64,000 nt of DNA from Helichrysum umbraculigerum (lineage: Eukaryota > Streptophyta > Magnoliopsida > Asterales > Asteraceae): assembly GCA_949592205.1 (NCBI GenBank), contig CATIUR010000001.1:74497059-74561058 (forward strand), written 5' to 3'. The position numbers were made by a program, and so were the translations under genes. A model generated the notes under the pieces. The model was given only the letters and a program-made list of their open reading frames with translations. It did no database searches and had not been told where the DNA came from. Of the stretch, positions 46,471 to 57,500 are shown one piece after another; position 1 is the stretch's first letter, and the number at the start of each line of letters is the position of its first letter.

Positions 46471-48147
46471 ATCTATGTCTCAACATTAAGCACTTAAGCT
46501 TGAAAACGAAAAACCATCAACAATTAATGAGTCATCATAATTAAAAGATAAGAATGTAAGAACCAATAATTCAGAGAACTACAATCACATAGTTGAGTAA
46601 ATTGAAAACTATATTTACGTTTAAGTGAGATGCAATTAGATAGCAATCACAGTCTCAAAGATTGAGAATTACATATTCAATTTAAAATTTTGGATAGACT
46701 TTATTATTTAAGTTGGCCCAAGTCAACACATTTCAACCCACCAGTCCCACCTATGCTAACAAAAAAAAATGAAAAAAGGATTATAAATACATGTAAAACG
46801 GAGATGAACCCATAGAAGAAACATAAAAAAATTAATTTTAAACATGTAAAATATTCTACTTATTAGTGCTAAAAACAAATGACTCAGCTTCTGTTGATTC
46901 TACTTATTAGTGTAATATATTTCAACACACAAGTCCCACCTATGATCAGAAACCGTGATTTCACACATATGTATTGCTTTCCTTGAAACCATAGTTGTAA
47001 TAAACCATTATAGTAATTGTAATTTGATATTTCAAGTGAAAAATATAATGATAATATAAAATTAATAGAGAATGATCCAGAATGAACCTTCTTTGATGTA
47101 GCTTCAGCTTCTGTTGATGCACCACAAACATGCTTATAAGGCTACTCGATTGTCTAGTTTGTAATGCATTCACTAATTCACCATCTCAGGGCCTTCAATA
47201 GAGTTGTCTGTCCATCTTTGACAGTCAACAATAGTATGTCTCAACTACTAAAGCAATTCAAAAATTAAAAAGCTTTTGTGGTACAAATCATCTAACTTTT
47301 AGAACTTTCACCCCTTTTAGCTTTTAATTCTTTGACTGACTGTTGGAACTCCTGATTTCTGAAAGCACGAAAATGATCTATTCATTTTGAGTGAACTACC
47401 CAAACCTGCCCAATTTGCTACCTATAGTCTAGACCTTCGTTGATCATACACACGAAAGGATGTTCGCACTCTGACCTTATTTTATGAAAAGTCATACAAC
47501 AAACATGTAAAAAAAATTATTAGCATTGACTCGATGATACTAACCCTCCCCTTTCATCAAGCAAATTTGGTAAATTGTAAACTGAAAAAATGAATGTCAT
47601 GGAAGAGAGACAGGGTCAAGATATCCAAGCATCAAATGGATATGCCCTTCACTTTCATTTCTCGATATGGAAAGTAATCACGTAATGGTAAAAACAACAA
47701 TTTACGGAAAATATGGTTCTTTAGCCTACAGAGTAGCATGTACTTATAAACCATGAGTCTATGTTTCTTCCTCCTGTGGCATATTTTCTAAAACAACATC
47801 CTCCATAAGCAAACACAATATTATGATCTCCTTTATTTGTTCCAAAACAGAATAATCAGCAGTAGGAGTTTCATATTCCATGTCCCTTCATACGGCACAT
47901 TAGAAGATCATGAACTGTGTTCGACATATACCCATGCACCATAGATTTCACCACAGCGGATCTATAAATCGGAACAACTTTTGCCCAGGTTGCATCATCT
48001 TCAACTCCCATAACTACAAAAAACCATCAATTATACGAATTTGACAACAATAGACCCAAACAAATCATAATTTCATAACCAAAAATCAATGGAAATTTAA
48101 TTAATAAAAAATAGATACCAGCTATAGTCTACTCTATCTGAGAACAG
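46471..48147. other. Host region with unassigned exon-like fragments
   Basis: AT-rich DNA with a few protein-like stretches on the minus strand. Around 47094-47175 a frame containing VNALQTRQSSSLISMFVVHQ ends at a possible splice site. The 47759-48011 stretch is listed separately. No complete gene and no transposon ends were seen. Confidence 0.4.
47759..48011 (-). pseudogene. Unrecognised exon-like fragment with terminal stop
   Basis: On the minus strand a frame containing EDDATWAKVVPIYRSAVVK and VHGYMSNTVHDLL continues, after an apparent one-base shift near 47885, into ETPTADYSVLEQIKEI and ends MPQEEET at a TAG. Amino-acid composition and length suggest real coding origin, probably a last exon, but I cannot name the family. 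The frameshift points to decay. Confidence 0.35.
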
Positions 48148-48217
48148 GAAACTGGAAATTTTTTGTAGCAAGCTCCAATCCTCTGCGAACTTCATAATAT
48201 TTAGAAAGGCTCCCAGC
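48134..48217 (-). pseudogene. ANTH-domain (AP180/PICALM) clathrin-adaptor exon remnant
   Basis: On the minus strand, after a splice-acceptor-like ATGCAG, the frame reads AGSLSKYYEVRRGLELA and continues TKNFQFPVLR to a TAG. This is the end of the plant ANTH fold, where family members have a segment like YEVC(K/R)GLELARNFQFPVL. Such proteins bind PIP2 and clathrin in endocytosis. The Arg in place of Cys, one extra residue before NFQF and the stop right after VLR show decay. A truncated second copy lies at 51298-51365. The 3.1-kb duplication starts inside this exon. Confidence 0.7.
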
Positions 48218-49050
48218 CTGCATAAGATCCGGTTAATGATTCAATTATGCACTGGAAATGTCAATCTGATTCAAATTACGTAGGCCTAACAAGATGGATG
48301 TGACGAAGAATGGGTTGTGTTTAATTGTCGGGCTGATCCAGAATACCTTTATTTTTCAATTTTCAAGCGTGTTAAGCATGGTTACGATACTAATAATGTC
48401 AATAAAAGTTAAACCTTATTATTAAACTGATACATGACGCTTCATGCATAAAAACTACACTTTGGGTGACTATCAACCAATTTGACCACATTTCCTCTTT
48501 AGTTTGTTGTTCTTTGTTTTTATAGACTTGATCCGTTACATAATAAACATAACCCAGTCGACCCATTACATAAGTAAATGTATCGAAATTGCTACTTCTA
48601 CTTCAATCATACTTTTTCGTTTACAGTTAAATGCTGACCGACTCTTGTGTATATATCCAAGGCTTTAATAGCTTCATGTCTTGGCATCTCAAAAAACTAA
48701 ATATAGAAAACGGTTATCTCCTATATCAATACACAAATAACTTACTGAATTAAGTTATATATACTCTACAAAACACTAAAATTCTAAGATCATAACCTTA
48801 TAGATCACGAAATCAAAAATCACCAAATCAAACAATACCATACATAACTTATGAATCAAACACCAAACCCTAATTTTTAAAATCAAATTAACAACATCAA
48901 AATTAGGGTAAAGGAAGTTCAGGTAAATGAATACACCTATAGGTAGAGGTGGTAATTTTAGACCTATTGCTTATTTATGGGTTAACTTAGTTAATATTTA
49001 TGATCGATAGTGAAATGTCAAAGCCACAGACTGCATCTAGTGAAATGTTT

Positions 49051-49159
49051 GAAGTCTTGAAATTTTCATAAATGACAGGCCTTGCAGCTTCCACATGAAG
49101 AAAAGCAAAACCCTTTGCAGCACCAAGAACAATTTTTATTCTAGCCAAATTGTCCATGG
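49051..49159 (-). pseudogene. RLCK-VII (PBL-type) kinase exon remnant, copy 1
   Basis: On the minus strand, ARIKIVLGAAKGFAFLH and RPVIYENFKTS match the catalytic-loop exon of receptor-like cytoplasmic kinases, where the family has KGLAFLH and RPVIYRDFKTSN. The catalytic Asp is Asn here and the preceding Arg is Glu. The upstream Pro-Trp is in another frame. No glycine loop, DFG or activation segment is visible nearby, so this is an isolated exon fragment. Confidence 0.75.
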
Positions 49160-50999
49160 CTAAGTATTAGAAAGTTTTAAAAACTGTTAATAAGATATTT
49201 ACTGTCATTTTAACTATCTGATCAAAGCACAAGAAAATAACTATGGCTAACTCAAAGCAAACATTAAACATACATATATATAGATATAAATTTTTACAGA
49301 AGAACAAAAAAGACTACTATAGAGGTGACCACTTTTAACACAGATTCATTTTAAAATGTTAGCTGACATGTAAATCCTGAAGCAACCCCTAAAGACTACT
49401 AAGGCAGTTAGGCAACTGTTAAGACCCTTTAAGCTGCAAAACATGACTCTATAGACTACTAAGGCATCTTGTAGATTTACTTGTACAACCTAAATAGAAC
49501 ATAAATCAATGTACATATAATGTTCGTGTTATGTTTTAGCTAGAATGGGCCACCAGTGAAAATTAAAAAGATAAGCTTAAATGGAAAAATGTTAAAGTTG
49601 TGGAAGATTGGCTAAAATGTAGTTTTAATTAGCTTAATCATCAACAAAGGTTAAATGATATACTATCAATAGACAAAAAAGGCATATAAGAGGGATAATA
49701 GTTGTGTCAATAGGCAAACAATCTTCCATTTAAAAGAAGTTAAAAAGAAGTTAGGGGGTACTACGGATAATATTAAAAGCGTAGCAAATTTAACCCATTT
49801 GGCACCTTTAGTTTCGATATCCTTACCACTATCAAAGTGGGGTAAACTTTGCGAGTGCATCACGATTCAAGGTGGCAGCTGTTAGCTCCAATGGTTTTGT
49901 AATATATTTTCATCATGAATACAAATCACACCTTGATTCTTTGAACTCTTTCTTGTCTCACCTGATAGAAACCATGTTCTAATGATATTCAGTACATGTA
50001 TCAAGTAACAGAACCATAAAATACAAACGCAGTCACAACATTTACACTTACTAATCAAACTATAAGTCTTTAAATAACAGATAATAATAATAGGCAACAA
50101 CATACTAGGACTATCCATGTCATTTACACTTACTCGTATCAGCAACCCAGTGAAACCTCTTTTAATTGCCATTCCCTTTGTTATTAGTAACTTGAAGACA
50201 TAAAAAAATAATAAGATTCTTTTATTTTCAAGTATACCAGCATCAACATCTCCTGTGTCAGTACTACCACACCACTGATAACGCTAGCAACCAGATTTAG
50301 AGTACCACATTTCAGGCTAACATCTAAATAGGTCTTATTGCAGATGACACTCTACCAAGAGTAGTAAAGGCATCGTAAGAAAAGACTAAAAATTTAGCCT
50401 ATAATATATTCATAAGAATGGAATAGGACTCTGAGGATCTGATCATGGCTAAGCAGTTTCATAGGGTTTAGATAAAAACATAGCAGGTACCTATTTAACA
50501 TCTTCTGCTAAAACGAACGAAAAGTTATTTTTATGTTGCATATTACCAATCATGACAATAAAATTGCCCATTACACAATCAATCTCAATAATAGAACTTC
50601 TCCCATATTGTACATAAAATAAGTTAAGAAGGTAACATAGCAAGGTCCCTGTAGACATATCAAAATGCATTTTTAGACTGTAAACCTGATGATTGAATGC
50701 GGGTTAGGAAACCATTAACAGAGGATTGATTATTTCTTTCGAATCGAAAACACGCTAGCCATGAAAAACATGAATTGAAGAATACAATCGATCAATCAAT
50801 CGACATATTACCAAAGGACTGATTAATTCTTACGAATCGAAAACACGCAAGCCATAAAAAATACGAATTGAAGAATACAATCAATTAATCAATCGACACA
50901 AGAAAGGATGACCGAATAATTTGTACGATTCAAAAACACTGTTACTTAAGGAATCCGAATTGAATAGTACAATCAATAAATCAATCGACACAATTAAGG

Positions 51000-51120
51000 A
51001 TGAGACGAACCTTAGGTTAAGATGCGACAGCGGAAGCGGGCGAATTTTGTGCCGTATTCAAATTCGGATGATGAACGCTTTTGTTGCTTGTCTACGTCGC
51101 CATATCTGTCATGGGTAGCC
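51000..51120 (-). other. Possible 5' exon of a decayed minus-strand gene, copy 1
   Basis: GC-richer than its surroundings. On the minus strand it contains an ATG-rich stretch (ATGACAGATATGGCG followed shortly by TAG) and ends at CTAAG|GT near 51010. It could be a 5' UTR exon. The second copy is at 54116-54236. Coding function is not supported. Confidence 0.3.
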
Positions 51121-51295
51121 GCTCAATTCCAAAGAAAAAGGAGGGATAAGGGTCTGTATTAAGAAGGGCATTTTAGTCACAAAGGGGTCTAATTTCTTTG
51201 GGATTAATAAATCAATCCACTAATTATAATCAAGGGTGTTAATTAAAAGAATTAACACAATGGATGGTGGTGATTAGAGTATAGGTACTGATTTA

Positions 51296-54200
51296 GAAAC
51301 TGGAAATTTTTTGTAGCAAGCTCCAATCCTCTGCGAACTTCATAATATTTAGAAAGGCTCCCAGCCTGCATAAGATCCGGTTAATGATTCAATTATGCAC
51401 TGGAAATGTCAATCTGACTCAAATTACATAGGCCTAGCAAGATGGATGTGACGAAGAATGGGTTGTGTTTAATTGTCGGGCTGATCCAGAATACCTTTAT
51501 TTTTCAATTTTCAAGCGTGTTAAGCATGGTTACGATACTAATAATGTCAATAAAAGTTAAACCTTATTATTAAACTGATACAGGACGCTTCATGCATAAA
51601 AACTACACTTTGGGGGACTATCAACCCATTTGACCACATTTCCTCTTTAGTTTGTTGTTCTTTGTTTTTATAGACTTGATCCGTTACAGAATAAACATAA
51701 CCCAGTCGACCCATTACATAAGTAAATGTATCGAAATTGCTACTTCTACTTCAATCATACTTTTTCGGTTACAGTTAAATGCTAACCGACTCTTGTGTAT
51801 ATATCCAAGGCTTTAATAGCTTCATGTCTTGGCATCTCAAAAAACTAAATACAGAAAACGGTTATCTCCAATATCAGTACACAAATAACTTACTGAATTA
51901 AGTTATATATACTCTACAAAATACTAAAATTCTAAGATCATAACCTTATAGATCACGAAATCAAAAATCACCAAATCAAACAATACCATACATAACTTAT
52001 GAATCAAACGCCAAACCCTAATTTTTAAAATCAAATTAACAACATCAAAATTAAGGTTAAGGAAGTTCAGGTAAATGAATACACCTATAGGTAGAGGTGG
52101 TAATTTTAGACCCATTGGTAATTTATGGGTCAACTTGGTTAATATTTATGATCGATATTGAAATGTTTGAAGTCTTGAAATTTTCATAAATGACAGGCCT
52201 TGCAGCTTCCACATGAAGAAAAGCAACACCCTTTGCAGCACCAAGAACAATTTTCATTCTAGCCAAATTGTCCATGGCTAAGTATCAGAAAGTTTTAAAA
52301 ACAGTTAATAAGATATTTACTGCCATTTTAACTATCTGATCAAAGCACAAGAAAATAACTATGGCTAACTCAAAGCAAACATTAAACATACATATATATA
52401 GATATAAATTTTTACAGAAGAACAAAAAAGACTACTATAGAGGTGACCACTTTTAACACAGATTCATTTTAAAATGTTAGCTGACATGTAAATCCTGAAG
52501 CAACCCCTAAAGACTACTAAGGCAGTTAGGCAACTGTTAAGACCCATTAAGCTGCAAAACACGACTCTATAGACTACTAAGGCATCTTGTGGATTTACTT
52601 GTACAACCTAAATAGAACATAAATCAATGTACATATAGTGTTCATGTTATGTTTTAGCTAGAATGGGCCACCAGTGAAAATTAAAAAGATAAGCTTAAAT
52701 GGAAAAATGTTAAAGTTGTGGAAGATTGGCTAAAATGTAGTTTTAATTAGCTTAATCATCAACAAAGGTTAAATGATATACTATCAATAGACAAAAAAGG
52801 CATATAAGAGGGATAATAGTTGTATCAATAGGAAAACAATCTTCCATTTAAAAGAAGTTAAAAAGAAGTTAGGGGCACTACGCATAATATTAAACGCGTA
52901 GCAAATTTCACCCATTTGGCACCTTTAGTTTTGATATCCTTACCACTATCAAAGTGGGGTAAACTTTGCGAGTGCATCACGATTCAAGGTGGCAGCTGTT
53001 AGCTCTAATGGTTTTGTAATATATTTTCATCATGAATACAAATCACACCTTGATTCTTTGAACTCTTTCTTATCACACCTGATAGAAACCATGTTCTAAT
53101 GATATTTAGTACATGTATCAAGTAACATAACCATAAAATACAAACGCAGTCACAACATTTACACTTACTAATCAAACTATAAGTCTTTAAATAACAGATA
53201 ATAATAATAGGCAACAACATACCGGGACTATCCATGTCATTTACACTTACTCGTATCAGCAACCCAGTGAAACCTCTTTTAATTGCCATTCCCTTTGTTA
53301 TTAGTAACTTGAAGACATAAAAAATAATAAGATTCTTTTATTTTCAAGTATACCAGCATCAACATCTCCTGTGTCAGTACTACCACACCACTGATAACGC
53401 TAGCAACCAGATTTAGAGTACCACGTTTCAGGCTAACAACTAAATAGGTCTTATTGCAGATGACACTCTACCAAGAGTAGTAAAGGCATCGTAAGAAAAG
53501 ACTAAAAATTTAGCCTATAATATATTCATAAGAATGGAATAGGACTCTGAGGATCTGATCATGGCTAAGCAGTTTCATAGGGTTCAGATAAAAACATAGC
53601 AGGTACCTATTTAACAGCTTCTGCTAAAACGAACGAAAAGTTATTTTTATGTTGCATATTACCAATCATGACAATAAAATTGCCCATTACACAATCAATC
53701 TCAATAATAGAACTTCTCCCATATTGTACATAAAATAAGTTAAGAAGGTAACATAGCAAGGTCCCTGTAGACATATCAAAATGCATTTTTAGACTGTAAA
53801 CCTGATGATTGAATGCGGGTTAGGAAACCATTAACAGAGGATTGATTAATTCTTACGAATCGAAAACACGCTAGCCATGAAAAACATGAATTGAAGAATA
53901 CAATCGATCAATCAATCGACATATTACCAAAGGACTGATTAATTCTTACGAATCGAAAACACGCAAGCCATAAAAAATACGAATTGAAGAATACAATCAA
54001 TTAATCAATCGACACAAGAAAGGATGACCGAATAATTTGTACGATTCAAAAACACTGTTACTTAAGGAATCCGAATTGAAGAGTACAATCAATCAATCAA
54101 TCGACACAATTAAGGATGAGACGAACCTTAGGTTAAGATGCGACAGCGGAAGCGGGCGAATTTTGTGTCGTATTCAAATTCGGATGATGAACGCTTTTGT

Positions 54201-54412
54201 TGCTTGTCTACGTCGCCATATCTATCATGGGTAGCCGCTCAATTCCAAAGAAAAAGGAGGGATAAGGGTCTGTATTAAGAAGGGCATTTTAGTCACAAAG
54301 GGGTCTAATTTCTTTGAGATTAATAAATCAATCCACTAATTATAATCAAGGGTGTTAATTAAAAGAATTAATACGATGGATGGTGGTGATTAGAGTATAT
54401 GTACTGATTTAG
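51296..54412. repeat. Large tandem duplication, copy 2
   Basis: About 3117 bp, directly adjoining copy 1. The junction TTTAG/AAACTGG fuses the right border sequence (GTACTGATTTAG) to the interior of the ANTH exon. On the right it runs to the promoter of the gene at 54569. Confidence 0.9.
52169..52277 (-). pseudogene. RLCK-VII kinase exon remnant, copy 2
   Basis: Duplicate of 49051-49159 with the same Asn in place of the catalytic Asp, so this defect predates the duplication. Confidence 0.72.
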
Positions 54413-54478
54413 GAAGTGATTAATTAATTAAGCTCTTCTTTTATTAGATAAGAGAGAAGAGGAGAGAGATTCATCGAA

Positions 54479-54486
54479 TATAAAAG
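54479..54486 (+). promoter_or_regulatory. TATA box of the coiled-coil gene
   Basis: TATAAAAG lies 90 bp upstream of the ATG at 54569, followed by a CA-rich leader. The position fits a plant core promoter with a 5' UTR of about 60 nt. It is unique sequence outside the tandem duplication. Confidence 0.6.
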
Positions 54487-54568
54487 TAGTCTATTATTTC
54501 AAGGGCGCCAACTTCATTCATCTCTATCAAATTCCTCACACACAAACACACACATCACTGTTACAATA

Positions 54569-57500
54569 ATGTCTGCAACAAAATCGAGCTCTAGAAAGAA
54601 GAAAGTAACCGAATCAGGAACTCCAAAAACTGAATTAAAGCGAGTAATGGTTGAAGAAGCTAACGATGATTTCAATTTCGATGCTAATCAGTTGAAACAT
54701 CGAGTTCCGAAGAAAAAACGCTCCGCATTTGAAGACGATTTTGATGCCGATCTATCTAGGTATAACAAATCCTTAATCATACTTACGATTGCTGTATAGA
54801 CATTGAATCGCGTTTTATTTCATTATATTGACGAATTTTTGTTTCGTGATTGCTTACGATTACGTGAATATATGGATTATTCAGTTTATCATATGCTTCA
54901 CATTAAATCGCGTTTTATTTCATTATATTGACGAATTTTTGTTTCGTGATTGCTTAATATTGCGTGAATATATAGATATCGATTATTCAGTTTATTACAT
55001 GCTTATTACTATTTAGATATCAAAATGTGTTTTATTATCATCGTTTTTGAAAATTTTCATTTCGTGATGGCTTACAGTTACGTGAATATATAGATTTCTC
55101 TGGTTATTATATGATTAATTCTACTGAGATGTTATATTGTTTGTGTAATAAGGATTGTTGGAATATTAATTGCGCTTAACGATTTAGTGTTGATTGTGTA
55201 GTTAGGATTGAGGTTTTTGAAATTTTGCAGTGACATAAAAGGATTAATGAATGCGTTACATCAGATTAAAGAGAAAGCACAGAAGGATGGACAGAAGAAA
55301 AAAGAGGAGACGATTTCGAGGTGAGTTACTTGATTCCCTTAGTTCTATTATGCTTATCATACCTGATTTTAGAGCACATAATTTATTTGACCTGGCGAGG
55401 TTGTATATGAAGTTTATTTATGCATATTTGTGCTGTTTGGGTTTGTATAACGAGACAAGTAATCTATGTTGTAAGTATGTTTGGTGATTGACATGATTTG
55501 ATTAGGTTCAATACTGCTTATTATACATGTTCAAGAAATGAATTAATTTGACCCAGTGAGGTTTTATATGAAGTTTATGCATGTTTGTGCTATTTGGATC
55601 TGCATAATAAGATAGCTGATTGCTATGTTGTTATGTTTTGATGATTGGTTTGGAGCTTTAATTGTATTGATATTGCTTGGATAATTCTAATTGAATTTGT
55701 TCTTCCATGAATGATACGTTCTTATCTACTTTTGCTTAACTTTGTGTGTTATTAGTTGATTTTTAAGTGATTCATTTGTATGAGTTATGAATATATGTTT
55801 TACGTGGATACAATATGGATACAGATACAATCAGAATCTTTGAGTTATATAGGCTCTTGGCCAGATTATAATTGTTGAACAAAATGTAGTTTCATCGTCT
55901 ATCAAATGCTTGCGTAGTGGTTGGAAAATCTTTCATATGGTCCAGTAACTTCAGTTTTAGTAGTTAAATGACTTATGCTCTGTACTTATTATATGTTGCA
56001 AAAGCAAGTTGTTCTTGTAGTTTAAGATAAAACATGGATATACTGGACGAACCTATATGTTTCATATTTAGCCTGCTTCTGCAACATCCTCACCTGAACA
56101 AATAGGCAGATTAGAATTATACATCATATCTGTTATAGTGTTATATGAACTGGGATACAGTCATATATGTTTTCTGAAAACTCAGGTAATAATGATTTAG
56201 TACACTAGAATAGTGGATTTCTGTTAATGTAGTATCACAAAGCATGTGCATGATTTGACTGAATTCTGTACCACACGGTCTCCCAGAGCAACAGAATCAC
56301 CATCGACACTCCAATCTAGTCTGAAATTGTAGCCAATTTGGATAATACAATTATATTTTTATTGAAAAATACACTATGAATCCTGTTAGCTAATTAAAAT
56401 CAATCTTATCAACTATGGTGATGATATCAGAATTCTTAGGGAGACTACCCCAGTGCACAATAATTGCTGCAGATATACCTAAGTTCACTTGCAAGATCTT
56501 GGTTTAACTTGGGACATGATCACGGGAACAAGTTCATGTGATCAAGTTAGTATGGGGAGAGTTATGGATGGAGAATATAAGTTATGTATGTAGTGATATT
56601 AATTAACGTCCCTTGAAATAAACCATTGTCTGTAAGACAATGGTGACATCTCATTGAGTGTTATAGGATACCATCCTGTCAGTATGTTGTTCCTTGGATA
56701 GGCTGTCCTCGTTTAGGCAGATTTTTTGTGTGCTGGACCCTGGTTTTTCAGGAATTTTCGGTCTATTAGCCATGTCTTGGGTTTGCAATTTGTGAACGAA
56801 GAAAGGACCCGAAGGATATCTCATCAATATAAAACTGCTAGCATTTAGCATTTTAGTGAAGTCAAGGCTGCCTAGGTACTCGATTTAATTGAAACTTGAA
56901 CAACATATTGCCTTCAACACCATATTTTTGTGTATACTGGTGCACAGTTTACAAGCCATCATACACAAACACCTTATTGTTCTTCCTGACCCTATTAATT
57001 TTCATAATCACTTGAACCAGGGTTTTTTCACTTTTACTGTTTTTCAATGCAAGATTACCTCGTTTAGATTTTTAATCTTCAGGAGGTAACTCACATCCCA
57101 AGGAGTCAAGCCCAACTTGACCTAAATAAACCAACACATCATCAGAATTTCTTTCATTTGTATAACTATATGATGTGTTGCCTTATTCTTGTCAAGGTGG
57201 GCTTATCTTATTGATTTGTAAGTTACAGCCTGTAGATCAAAAACTCCAACAAGGGCTTTGAAAATCAGGATCAGTGAGAAAAGTCTGGTTTGAGTGAGCA
57301 GTAAAGTTGATGAGGTTGGGAACAATGAGGTGTGGTGTATGAAGACTTGTATATTGTCAGCCATTCACAAAAAAAGGTGTAGAATGTAGGATGGTGTCCA
57401 AGTTACGAAGACTTTTATATCCTCACTGCATTTTATAAATAACATGGGAGACTAATTGCGTCTAGAATATGTTGATCCAACATCTTAGTAGGAGCCTCAC

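Larger units (their letters stand above)
48148..51295. repeat. Large tandem duplication, copy 1
   Basis: 3148 bp, matching 51296-54412 with scattered substitutions and a few indels. The largest is about 28 bp near 49016, present here and absent from copy 2. It carries the ANTH exon end, the kinase exon remnant, and a 5'-exon-like piece near 51000-51120. Sequence left of 48148 continues the ANTH exon, so this is the original left border. Confidence 0.9.

Noticed and set aside
46471..54412. Helitron termini
   Set aside because: No convincing 5' TC and 3' CTRR with a hairpin could be located by eye, so no Helitron is annotated.
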